Source: Gemmatimonadota bacterium (GTDB taxonomy: Bacteria > Gemmatimonadota > Gemmatimonadetes > Longimicrobiales > RSA9). Taken from it: a stretch of 24,798 nt of DNA. The stretch covers positions 1 to 24,798 of the forward strand of contig JACQPS010000039.1 of NCBI GenBank assembly GCA_016207445.1, in the 5' to 3' direction. Below the pieces are notes generated by a model. That model was not told the DNA's origin. It saw only the letters and a list, made by a program, of their open reading frames with translations, and searched no databases. The position numbers were made by a program, and so were the translations under genes. Shown in pieces: positions 1 to 8,500 of this stretch. The number at the start of each line of letters is the position of its first letter. The stretch's first letter is position 1.

Positions 1-905
1 CCTATAGCGTTGCCGTCCGGCGCATGGCGCAGCGCGTCTTTTTCGTGAGCTCGACCGGACGCGTCACCTACGGCGGCAGGTACGCCGGGGCCAGCCGCTC
101 CGTCGGCATGGTCGTGCGCACGCTGAATCTGGGCCTTCAGACCGACATGGCCGTGCAGATTTACGGCGGCCTCGAGGTCGGGGGAAACGCCACCGTCACG
201 GGCATGGATGAGTACCCCAGCAACTGGGCGAACTGCCCAGCCGCCTCGGGCAGCCAGAAGGCGGTGGTCGCCAAGGACACCAGCCTGGTCTACACCAGGG
301 GTGGCGGCCAGATCGTCGGCAATCCGGCAGAGACCCAGGACACCAGTCTAAACGCCCAGGATTTCCTCCAGTACGGCGATGTCAGCTTCGACGAGCTCAA
401 GGCCCTGGCCGAGAAGGTCTATCCGGCGGGCGTTACCGTGAACAACACCGCTCCGGCGCTGACGCAGGATGGCCGCTGCGACAAGAGTGTACGGGAGAAC
501 TGGGGCGCCCCCACCGACCCCACCAGCCCCTGTCACTTCTACTTCCCGATCATCTATGCACAGGGCAACCTGACCATCAGCTCCAGCTCTTCGGGGCAAG
601 GCATCCTGCTCGTCGAAGGCGACCTGAAGATCGCCGGCGGGTTTCAGTTCAACGGTCTGGTCATCGTCAAGGGCACGTTCGAGACCGGCAGCGGCAACGC
701 CCAGGTCAACGGCAGCGTCATCGTGTATAGCGGCGGCAGCCTCGGCGTCAGCACCATCAGCGACCTGACCGGTACGCCGATCGTCAGTCTGGGCACCTGT
801 GCGATCAAACGGGCCGAGGAGTACAACACAGCTGTTTCCCGCGCCATCCCCCTCAGCACCCGGGCCTGGATCGACCTCTCCGGCGCGGGAACCTCAAGCA
901 ACTGA
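1..905 (+). CDS. PilX-like type IV pilus assembly/minor pilin protein, 5'-truncated
   Basis: The reading frame is open to the left edge (codons from position 3 read Y-S-V-A-V-R-R before the first ATG at 24), so the true start lies upstream and the ATG at 24 is probably internal. About 300 residues are visible. The N-terminal part (VFFVSSTGRVTYGGRYAGASR) resembles the region after the hydrophobic helix of PilX-type proteins. The middle holds several cysteines (NWANCP, DGRCDK, SPCHFYF). The last third has short glycine- and valine-rich strands (ILLVEGDLKIAGG, GLVIVKGTF, VNGSVIVYSGG) that look like a right-handed beta-helix, common in PilX-like and polymer-forming surface proteins. It lies directly upstream of pilMNOPQ, which supports a pilus role, probably as a minor pilin or pilus-priming component. 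The family call rests on pattern and context only. Confidence 0.6.
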   Translation, partial: YSVAVRRMAQRVFFVSSTGRVTYGGRYAGASRSVGMVVRTLNLGLQTDMAVQIYGGLEVGGNATVTGMDEYPSNWANCPAASGSQKAVVAKDTSLVYTRGGGQIVGNPAETQDTSLNAQDFLQYGDVSFDELKALAEKVYPAGVTVNNTAPALTQDGRCDKSVRENWGAPTDPTSPCHFYFPIIYAQGNLTISSSSSGQGILLVEGDLKIAGGFQFNGLVIVKGTFETGSGNAQVNGSVIVYSGGSLGVSTISDLTGTPIVSLGTCAIKRAEEYNTAVSRAIPLSTRAWIDLSGAGTSSN

Positions 906-909
906 ACTC

Positions 910-939
910 TTGACAGCCCATGAGGTAAAGTGCAATCTT
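910..939 (+). promoter_or_regulatory. Candidate sigma-70-type promoter for the pil operon
   Basis: A perfect TTGACA lies at 910-915, five bases after the stop of the PilX-like gene. Eighteen bases on is AATCTT (934-939), a weak -10 candidate. The predicted transcript would start about 40 nt before the pilM ATG. The -35 is convincing, the -10 is not. Read-through from the upstream gene is equally possible. Confidence 0.35.
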
Positions 940-985
940 AGCTTCCCGCATAGAACGCCTTCCGCCTTAAGAACTTGGCGCGCTA

Positions 986-2023
986 ATGCAACTCTTTGCA
1001 CGCAGCAAGGTGTCGGCCGGGCTGGATATCGGCAGCGGTTTTGTGAAGCTGGTCGTCATTGACCACTCCAAAGCCCAACCGGAGATCGTCAGGGTGGTCA
1101 TGAATCCCCTGGTGCCCGACGCCATCGTGGAAGGCGAGGTCATGGACCCGGTGCTGGTCAGCGAGACGCTCCGCACCGTGGCCCAGAGCGCGGGGCTGAA
1201 GAAAAAGGATGTGATCGCCGCGGTCGGCGGCCACGACGTCATCATCAAGAAGATTCAGATGGACCGGATGAGCGACGCGGATGCGCGGGAGGTCATCCGG
1301 TGGGAAGCGGAGCAGCACGTTCCGTTCGACATGGAGAGCGTGCAGCTCGACTTCCAGATCCTGGATCCCGATGCGGACGCCCCACAGATGGCGGTGTTGC
1401 TGGTGGCGGCGAAGCGAGATCTGGTGGAGAACCGGATGAGTCTGTTGTCGGACGCGGGGCTCACGGCGGCAGTCATGGATGTGGATGCGTTCGCGCTGCA
1501 CAACGCGTTCGAGCAGAACTACCCGGACGCGCAATCGGGTCTGGTGGCGCTGGTGAACGTGGGACACGAGACCACGAACGTGAATCTGCTGGACGACGGC
1601 ATCCCGGTGCTGGTGCGGGACATCCCGTTCGGCTGCCGGCGGTTGCGCGAGGCGCTGCAGCGCGAGCGCGGCGTCACGGCGGACGAGGCCGAGACGATTC
1701 TGCAAGGGAAGGGGAACGGCGTGGACCTGCGCGCCTTCGTGGCGGACCGCGTGGACGAGCTGGCCGTGGGCATCGAGCGCGCGGCCGCGTTCATGACGGC
1801 GCAAACGGGGGGAACCGAGGTGGGGCGCGTCTTTCTGTCGGGTGGCGGGGCGCGGGTGAGTGGTCTGGTGGACGCGCTCGGCAACCGGTTGGGCGTCCGG
1901 ACCGAGGTGACGAATCCGCTGCAGCGTGTGGGTGTGCGGCCGGAGGTGGGCGAGTCGATCGCCCTGGACGAGGTGGGTCCCATGCTGATGCTGGCGGTGG
2001 GCCTCGCGCTGCGCGTCTGGTGA
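986..2023 (+). CDS. pilM: Type IV pilus inner-membrane assembly protein PilM (actin-like ATPase)
   Basis: PilM is a cytoplasmic, actin-like nucleotide-binding protein that docks on the N-terminal tail of PilN and links the pilus alignment complex to the motor. The 345-residue product has the usual fold signature: a phosphate-1 loop GLDIGSGFVKL (12-22), a phosphate-2 loop NVGHETTNV (191-199) and an adenosine loop VFLSGGGARVSGL (282-294). The sequence around residues 100-115 (REVIRWEAEQHVPF) is typical of PilM. Length matches the family (about 340-360). The ATG at 986 puts the GLDIGS loop at residue 12, as expected, although no clear Shine-Dalgarno precedes it. It is the first gene of the pilMNOPQ operon; pilN begins 18 nt after its stop. 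Confidence 0.95.
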   Translation: MQLFARSKVSAGLDIGSGFVKLVVIDHSKAQPEIVRVVMNPLVPDAIVEGEVMDPVLVSETLRTVAQSAGLKKKDVIAAVGGHDVIIKKIQMDRMSDADAREVIRWEAEQHVPFDMESVQLDFQILDPDADAPQMAVLLVAAKRDLVENRMSLLSDAGLTAAVMDVDAFALHNAFEQNYPDAQSGLVALVNVGHETTNVNLLDDGIPVLVRDIPFGCRRLREALQRERGVTADEAETILQGKGNGVDLRAFVADRVDELAVGIERAAAFMTAQTGGTEVGRVFLSGGGARVSGLVDALGNRLGVRTEVTNPLQRVGVRPEVGESIALDEVGPMLMLAVGLALRVW

Positions 2024-2041
2024 GCGGCGGCGGAGTCGGCC

Positions 2042-2698
2042 GTGATCGAAATCAACCTGGTTCCCGGCTCTACGCGGCGCGCCGCCCGGAGGAAGGCCAA
2101 GGTCTCCCTCCCGGCCATGCCGAAGTTTCTCCAGGCGCTGCCGCTGAACCGTTGGATGGCGCTCGCGGTCGCGGGGCCGGTGCTGAGCCTGGCGCTCATT
2201 GCCTGGCTGTTCACGAGCACGCGCGGCCGCACGGGTGAACTCCAGGCGCAGATCGACCAGGCGGTGCAGGATTCCGCGCGCTATGCCGGGCTGATCGCGG
2301 CCAACGAGAAGCTGATGGCGAAGCGCGATACGATCGCGCAGAAGCTCCAGGTCATCCAGGAAGTGGATGCCGGCCGGTACGTGCTGTCGCACATCCTGGA
2401 CGAATTCAGCCGGGCGCTGCCGCAATACACCTGGTTGCAGGACATCGCGCAGATCGACTCGGTGCCCACTTTCCGGGTCGAGGGGCAGACGGGCAGCATG
2501 TTCGCCCTGACGGAGTTCATGAAGAATCTGGAGGCCTCCCCCTTCCTGCGCGGCGTCGACCTGGTGTCGACGTTGCTCGTGAAGGCCGAAGAGGGGGGCA
2601 AGCCGGTCCACCAGTTCGTGCTGCAGGCCGCGTACGAAGAGCCGCCGCCCGGGCTGGTCGAGACCGTGCCGCTGTTCGCGGCCGAGAAGGAGCAGTGA
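2042..2698 (+). CDS. pilN: Type IV pilus assembly protein PilN
   Basis: PilN is a bitopic inner-membrane protein of the alignment complex that binds PilM through its cytoplasmic N-terminus and pairs with PilO in the periplasm. The product has 218 residues. It starts with GTG at 2042 and reads MIEINLVPGS, which contains the INLVP motif (4-8) used to bind PilM; this fixes the start. A basic stretch follows (residues 11-20), then one membrane segment (about 38-58, MALAVAGPVLSLALIAWLF). A periplasmic helical region (about 62-115) and a ferredoxin-like C-terminal domain complete it. The cytoplasmic segment before the membrane is somewhat long, with a basic and Pro-containing spacer. pilO starts one base after its stop. 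Confidence 0.93.
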   Translation: MIEINLVPGSTRRAARRKAKVSLPAMPKFLQALPLNRWMALAVAGPVLSLALIAWLFTSTRGRTGELQAQIDQAVQDSARYAGLIAANEKLMAKRDTIAQKLQVIQEVDAGRYVLSHILDEFSRALPQYTWLQDIAQIDSVPTFRVEGQTGSMFALTEFMKNLEASPFLRGVDLVSTLLVKAEEGGKPVHQFVLQAAYEEPPPGLVETVPLFAAEKEQ

Positions 2699-2699
2699 C

Positions 2700-3314
2700 A
2701 TGGCCCTGCTGCCCACCGATCCCAAGCAGCGCAACCTGATGCTGATCGGGGTGCTCGGCCTGATCGTTCCGGCGGGCGCGTACAGCTACCTGGTGCACGG
2801 GAAACAGAAGGCCAAGGTCGCCGAGCTCGAGTCGCGCTACGAGCAGCTCGAAACAAAGAATGCGCAGGCGCGCGGCCGCGCGGCACAGGGCGGGCCCGAT
2901 CTCCAGAAGAAGCTCGCCATCTTCGAGCAGCACATGACCCGGCTCGAGCAGCTGATCCCGAGCGGCGAAGAGGTTCCCGAGCTGTTGCATGCGATGGCGC
3001 TGCGTGCGCAGGAGACGAACGTCGAGGTCGGGCGGCTCCGTCCCGACCTGGCGACGCCCGGCCCGTTCTACACCAGGCAGACGTACGAGGTGGTCGTGAT
3101 CGGCGCCTATCACGATATTGGCCGGTTCCTCGCGGCGATCGGTTCGCTGCCGCGCATCGTCACGCCCATCGAGTTGCAGGTCGGCTCGCCGCGCAAGGAG
3201 ACGGACCCGAAGACAGGCGCCCGGCGGCTGGAGGCGACCTTCAAGATCAAGACGTATGTGCTGCCGTCTCCGACGCCGGCGGCCCCACCGGCACCGGCCA
3301 GTGCGCAGACCTGA
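2700..3314 (+). CDS. pilO: Type IV pilus assembly protein PilO
   Basis: PilO forms periplasmic heterodimers with PilN and contacts the PilP lipoprotein/secretin side. The 204-residue product has a short cytoplasmic tail, one membrane segment (about 12-32, LMLIGVLGLIVPAGAYSYLV), a coiled-coil stretch (about 35-85, rich in Lys, Glu and Gln) and a ferredoxin-like domain (about 95-185). The end is Pro/Ala-rich (SPTPAAPPAPASAQT), suggesting a flexible tail. The ATG at 2700 lies one base after the pilN stop, with GAGAAGGAG at 2684-2692 as ribosome-binding site. Its last 14 nt overlap the start of pilP in another frame, so pilN, pilO and pilP are probably translationally coupled. Confidence 0.93.
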   Translation: MALLPTDPKQRNLMLIGVLGLIVPAGAYSYLVHGKQKAKVAELESRYEQLETKNAQARGRAAQGGPDLQKKLAIFEQHMTRLEQLIPSGEEVPELLHAMALRAQETNVEVGRLRPDLATPGPFYTRQTYEVVVIGAYHDIGRFLAAIGSLPRIVTPIELQVGSPRKETDPKTGARRLEATFKIKTYVLPSPTPAAPPAPASAQT

Positions 3315-3774
3315 GTTGCTGCTGCTGGTTCTCGCGCTGCTGCTGAGCGCGTCCGCGCTCGCGGCGCAGGAGGCGGCGCCCGCGCCCGCACCAGGCGCCG
3401 CGCCGCCCCCGCCGCCCCCGCCGGCGCCGCGCGCGGATCCGAAGCTCGTCTTCGAGCGGGAGGTCTTCCTGTACCCGGGCGAGAACCGGCGCGACCCGTT
3501 CACGTCGCTGGCCAGCGGCGGAGAATTGGGTCCGCGCTTCGAAGACCTGGCGCTCCGGGGTATCATCTATTCGCCCGCGCCGGGCGAGAGTGTCGTGCTC
3601 CTCGCCGATGCGCGCGGGAAGATCTATCGCGTGCGGCAGGGGGCCGTGGTGGGGAACTCGCGCGTGCTCGAGATCGGCCGTCTCCGGGTGCTCTTCGCCG
3701 TGGAGAATTTCGGCATCGTGCGCCAGGAGTTGCTGGAACTCAAGCGTAAGCCACTGGAAGGAATCAAGGGATGA
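3301..3774 (+). CDS. pilP: Type IV pilus pilot/assembly protein PilP
   Basis: PilP bridges PilN/PilO to the N-terminal domains of the PilQ secretin. I set the start at GTG 3301, which lies inside the pilO end. From there the product (157 residues) begins MRRPELLLLVLALLLSASAL, a good Sec signal peptide with likely cleavage after ALA (residue 21 or 22). Longer readings of this frame would bury the signal. A Pro/Ala-rich spacer (about 25-44) follows, then the conserved beta-domain containing NRRDPFTSL, LALRGIIYSP and VLLADARGKIYRVRQGAVVG. Classical PilP is a lipoprotein; this one has no lipobox cysteine, so it is probably released into the periplasm or held by its partners. Its stop overlaps the pilQ ATG (ATGA). 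Confidence 0.88.
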   Translation: MRRPELLLLVLALLLSASALAAQEAAPAPAPGAAPPPPPPPAPRADPKLVFEREVFLYPGENRRDPFTSLASGGELGPRFEDLALRGIIYSPAPGESVVLLADARGKIYRVRQGAVVGNSRVLEIGRLRVLFAVENFGIVRQELLELKRKPLEGIKG

Positions 3775-5513
3775 TCCCCATCGCCATGCTGCTGTCGGTC
3801 GCCCTGGCCGGGCTCACCCAGGTCCGGGCGCTCAGCATTCAGCCGGTGGAAGACCGGACCGAGGTCGTGATCGAGGTCGACGGCTCGGTCACGCTGCGGG
3901 ACTTCCTGCTGCGCGACCCGGTCCGGCTGGTTCTCGACCTGACGGGCGCCGACCTGGCTGCGTCCCGGCAGTTCGAAGGCATCGGCCGCGGCGGCGTCAT
4001 CGCCATCCGCGCGAGCCGCTTTCAACCTGGCGTCGTGCGCGTGGTGCTCGAGCTCACCGAGTCGGTCAACTACTCGGTCGAGCAGTCCGCGGGCGCGGTC
4101 CGGGTCGCCTTCCGGAATCCCGCCGGCCCGTTCGAGCCGTGGCGAGTCGACCTGAGCGGCGACCTCGCGATGAAGGCGGCACGGCCCGGAGCCGCGCCGG
4201 CACCGGCCGCCGCGACCCCGCCCGCCGCGGGCACGGCGCCGGCCGCGCAGCGGCGCATCACCGTCTACTTCCAGGAAACGCCGATCCAGGACGTGCTCGC
4301 TACGTTCGCTGAGTTCGCCGGCAAGAGCGTGGTGACGGGCCCGGATCTGAAGGGCAACGTCACGGCGGACATCCGGGACCAACCCTGGGATGTGGCGCTG
4401 GACGCGATCCTCGGCTCGCGCGGGCTCACGGCGCGCGAGCTCGAATCGGGCATCATTCGCGTGGACGAGGTCACGAAGCTGCGCGAGGCGGAAAAGGTCG
4501 AGACGCTCGTGACGCGCGAGTTCCCGATCAAGTACGTGAGCGCGGACTCGCTGGTCCAGACCGTCACGGGCATCCTCAAGACGGACAGCGCGAGCAGCGT
4601 GGTCAAGAACTCGTCCAGCAACTCGTTGCTGGTGACGGCGCGCGAGTCCGTGATGCGCGAGCGCATCGAGCCGATCATCAATCAGCTCGATGTGCGCGTG
4701 CCGCAGGTCACGATCGCGGCCAAGATCATCTTCGTGGACCGGTCGGCGATCGAGGAGCTCGGCTTCGTCTACGACATCAAGGACTCGCGCGGGACCCAGC
4801 TCAACACGGTGGTCAGCGGCTTCCAGGACTTGGACGGCGACGGCGTCCTCGAGGAAAACGAGAGGACGACCGAGAACGTCGTGCTGCTGGGCGGCGAGTC
4901 GGTCGCGGCCCTGGCCAACGCGACGGCGCGCGTCGGCAATCCGACGCTCCAGGTCGTGAGCACATTGGTGCTGGGACGTCACTCGCTGATCAGCTTCCTG
5001 GAGGCGATCCAGGACCTGCGCCTCAGCAACACGCAGGCCTCGCCCGTGATCACGACGCTCGATCACCGGGAGGCGCGGGTCCAGGTCGGCGCGGACGTGC
5101 CGATCCGTGTCGTGGAGGCGCAGGCGGGCGCCGGCGGGCAGGCCGGCTTCCCGCGCGCGCAGACGGAGACGCGCCAGACGGGTGTGATCCTGGCGGTCAC
5201 GCCCCACGTGACGGGGAACCAGGTGCTGCTCGAGATTCGGGCGGAGCGCTCGTTCCCGGTGCTCGCCGGTTCGGACGTGGGGTTCGTCTTCAACACGCAA
5301 GAAACCGAGACGCAGGTCCTGGTCAACGACGGGGAAACCGTGGTGATCAGCGGCCTGACCGTCATCGAGAAGAGCGAAGCGCGCACCGGCATCCCCATCC
5401 TCATGGATCTCCCCCTGGTGGGCGCGCTGTTCCGTACCACGAGACAGCAGGAGACCAAGCAGGACCTGCTCATCATGGTCACCCCGCACATTATCCGAGA
5501 GAGTGGGCAGTAG
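3771..5513 (+). CDS. pilQ: Type IV pilus outer-membrane secretin PilQ
   Basis: PilQ forms the outer-membrane gate through which the pilus fibre passes. The 580-residue product shows, in order, a signal peptide (1 to about 20), one AMIN domain (about 20-115), a Pro/Ala-rich linker (about 135-160), a secretin short N-terminal/N0 domain (162-232, ITVYFQETPIQDVLATFAEF), an N1 domain (245-310, FPIKYVSADSLVQTVTGIL) and the secretin beta-barrel (about 380-577). The barrel includes VQVGADVPIRV, TGVILAVTPHV and the end motif GIPILMDLPLVGALFR. An unusual DLDGDGVLEENE stretch lies at residues 353-364 (see findings). The start overlaps the pilP stop (ATGA). One AMIN domain and 580 residues make it shorter than many proteobacterial PilQ proteins (often around 700). 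Confidence 0.96.
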   Translation: MIPIAMLLSVALAGLTQVRALSIQPVEDRTEVVIEVDGSVTLRDFLLRDPVRLVLDLTGADLAASRQFEGIGRGGVIAIRASRFQPGVVRVVLELTESVNYSVEQSAGAVRVAFRNPAGPFEPWRVDLSGDLAMKAARPGAAPAPAAATPPAAGTAPAAQRRITVYFQETPIQDVLATFAEFAGKSVVTGPDLKGNVTADIRDQPWDVALDAILGSRGLTARELESGIIRVDEVTKLREAEKVETLVTREFPIKYVSADSLVQTVTGILKTDSASSVVKNSSSNSLLVTARESVMRERIEPIINQLDVRVPQVTIAAKIIFVDRSAIEELGFVYDIKDSRGTQLNTVVSGFQDLDGDGVLEENERTTENVVLLGGESVAALANATARVGNPTLQVVSTLVLGRHSLISFLEAIQDLRLSNTQASPVITTLDHREARVQVGADVPIRVVEAQAGAGGQAGFPRAQTETRQTGVILAVTPHVTGNQVLLEIRAERSFPVLAGSDVGFVFNTQETETQVLVNDGETVVISGLTVIEKSEARTGIPILMDLPLVGALFRTTRQQETKQDLLIMVTPHIIRESGQ

Positions 5514-5540
5514 CCCGCCCTCAGGGGAGACTCGGCACAC

Positions 5541-8500
5541 ATGCCCCAGGAAACTGCAAAGCCGCAACGACGCGTGCGCACCGGGCGACCCGTCCTGGCC
5601 TGTCTGCTCAGCTCGATCGTGCTGCTGGGTGCCTGCGAGGGCGACAACCTGTTCGGCGGAAGAGAAGATGGCGGCGGCGGCGCCCCCCAGGTCACCAGCC
5701 TGACGGTGCCGGACAGCATCCGTGGCGGAGACGTGCTGGACATCCGCATTACGGCCGCCGCTCCGCTGAAGGTCGCCAAGTTCACCGTCGCCTTCCGGCG
5801 CGCCCTGCTCAAAGACACCACCGTGACCGTGGCGACGCCGCTGACCGAGGTCACCCAGGACGTGTCGATCATCGTGCCCGACACGGCCAGGGATTCGCTG
5901 CTCGTCATCAACGTGACGGCGACGGACCAGGTCGGGAAGGTCAGCGAGATCCGGAGCGACACGGTGCGCGTGCGGGACGCGTCCGCGCCTTCGGTCACCG
6001 CCGCGATCGACTCGACCACCGTGACCGCCGGGCAGCAGGTCTCCATCAGTATCACCGCCCGGGACAACGTCGCCCTGGATTCACTCGGCTACCTCATGCT
6101 CCGGCCGCCCGACACACTGAAACGACGAATGGTGCAGGTGGCCGGGGGCCCACGACAAGACAGCCTCCTCTTCGTCGATACGATCCCTGCCGATCTGCGC
6201 CCCACGACCATAAAAATCGTGGGGCTCGCAGTAGATTTGGCCGGTGCGCGCGGCACCTCCGACTCCGTGGCCGTGAGCATCGTGGATCGCGTCCGCCCCT
6301 CGGTCACGATCCTGGCTCCCACCATCAGCGTGAGCGGCCGGGACAGCGTCGAGGTGAAGGCGCAGGTCCGGGACACGGTGGGCGTCTCCAGCGTGACCAT
6401 GGTGGGCGAGGGCGTGCGAGGCGACCCGGAGCTGGGCACGGACGAGGTCATCGTGCGCTTCCGGTCGAAGGAGTTCTCGCTGCGACGGCGGGCGACCGAC
6501 ACGCTGCCGCGGGATACCGTGGTGCGTCGCTTCCTCCAGGCCGTGAACGACACCGTCACCGTGGATTCCGTGCGCTTCGTCGTCACCGCCCTGGACAGCG
6601 CCGGGAACTCCGGGACGGACACGACCTGGGTGCTCGTGGGCGGTCCGATCGTGCGCATCGAGAGCCCGCCCAACAACCAGTCCGTCTCCGTGGGCGGCCA
6701 GGTCGCGGTGCGCCTGAACGTCAGCGACCCCCTGGGCATCGACAGCCTGCGCGTGAACTCGACCGGTGTGTTCGCGTCGACCAAGTTCACGTTCTCGCCG
6801 GCGGCGACCGACACCACCTTCGAGACGACGCTCGCCGTGGCGACCACGACCCAGGACACCTTCCGGTTCGTCGCGCAGGCGTGGAACACGAAGGAGATCC
6901 CCGGCATCAGCGACAGTGTGTCCATCATCGTCGTGGCCACAGCGCCGAGCGACACGGAGGCGCCGACCGTCACGGTCAAATACCTGTCGCCCACGGGCAC
7001 GCAGCCACGCCTGGAGCTCACCGACACGGTCCAGGTCGAGGTCGCGGCCACGGACAATACGGGCGGCTCCGGCGTCGTGCGCATCGGCTTCACCGTGCTG
7101 GCGAAGAGCACGGGTCTGCCGGACACGGTTTCCGTGAAGAGTGCAGTCGGGTCGGTCCCCATCAGCGGACTCAAGACGCAGCGCTTCACGTTGCGCGTGC
7201 GGGACATCTACACCGAGGTGAACGCGGTCTTCCCCGACACCGTGCCGTTGCCGGACAGCCTGATCCTCCACCTGCACGGGTACGCGGTGGACGACTCCGG
7301 CAACTGCGCGGTCGGCGTGGACGCCTCCGGCACGCGCCGCGCGTGCGCCACCTTCCGTGGCGTCGATACGGTGGCGACCACGGTCGGTGGCTTGCGCCAG
7401 GTGATCGTGAGCGTGGTCGGGCGGACCGTGCTCTTGCCGAGTCGCGGCACGATCGCCGACGCCGTGGTGGATACCACCTCCAGCCGGCAGCGGCTCTACC
7501 TGTCGAACTTCACCTTCAACAAGGTGGACGTGCTCGATCTGCCGGCCGACACCTTCTTCAGCACCGGCGTGCTCGTCGGTTCCCAGCCCTGGGGCATGTT
7601 CCTCAACCGGCGCCCCGATGGGACGGGCACGGACACGCTCATCGTCGGGAACTCGGGTGGCACGAACGTCTCCTTCGTGTCGCTCGCCGGGACGCCGCGC
7701 GAGGCCGTGAGCCGCAGGCTGCGTACGCCCAACACGACGCTGTACCAGCTCTCGATCTCCGTGGAGCAAGGACTCACCCGCTACACGCTGACCTTCATCG
7801 ACTTCAGCGACCGACCGCAATTCGTCGCGCAGGACTCGACCGGCCGAATCATCTATTCCACGGTGCCCACGGGCTCGGCTCCGGACGGCACCATCCGCTA
7901 CACGGACACCGATCCGGACAACAATCCGGCCACCGGCGACACGGCCGAGGTGAAACTGCTATTCAATGACGGGGCTGTCGAAGGGACGGATGCGGCGAGC
8001 ATCGTGATTGCCAACGTGGACAGCGTCGAGACGTTCGCCACGGCGGAGCGGACCGGCTCGGATGTGATCCAGATCTGGTCGCATATTCCCGGCCGACCGA
8101 ATCGGATTCTGCAAACGCCGCAGCTCCCGATCGATCAGGCGATCGATAGCCTGACGGACACCATGCGCGTGGAGCTGGGGAATCTCGGGATTCTGCGTGA
8201 CAGTCTGCTCTACTTCCCGTACAGTCGGCGCGGCAAATGGAACGTCGACGAGATCGGCATGTCGGACACGACCTTCGTCTCGGCATCCGGCGACCGCGGC
8301 GTGGTCGCGTTCGGTGAGGGTGCCACGGCGCCGACCGGCCGCATCATCCTGTGGGACGCCGCGCGTGCGAGCGTCTCCGACGAGGTGAACGTCCAGGACC
8401 TGATCGGCAACGCGTCCGAGCGCGTGGTCGGCGTCGGACTGAACGTGGACGGCTCGCTGGGTGTGGCGCGCGGAGAAGGCGCGTACTTCTTCAGCCCCGA

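Noticed and set aside
976..990. TGGC...TGCA pattern resembling a sigma-54 promoter upstream of pilM
   Set aside because: The spacing between GG and GC is one base too short, and the GC overlaps the pilM start codon.
983..2734. Long antisense reading frame opposite pilM and pilN, and similar long frames opposite pilQ (3624-5567), topA (10652-12772) and hslV/hslU (15350-17446)
   Set aside because: They mirror the codon pattern of well-recognised genes on the other strand, are rich in Arg, His and Pro, show no family motif, and are expected in GC-rich DNA.
6199..6225. 9-bp stem with an A-rich loop inside the Ig-like lipoprotein gene
   Set aside because: It lies within coding sequence with no U-tract after it; no sign that it ends or starts a transcript.
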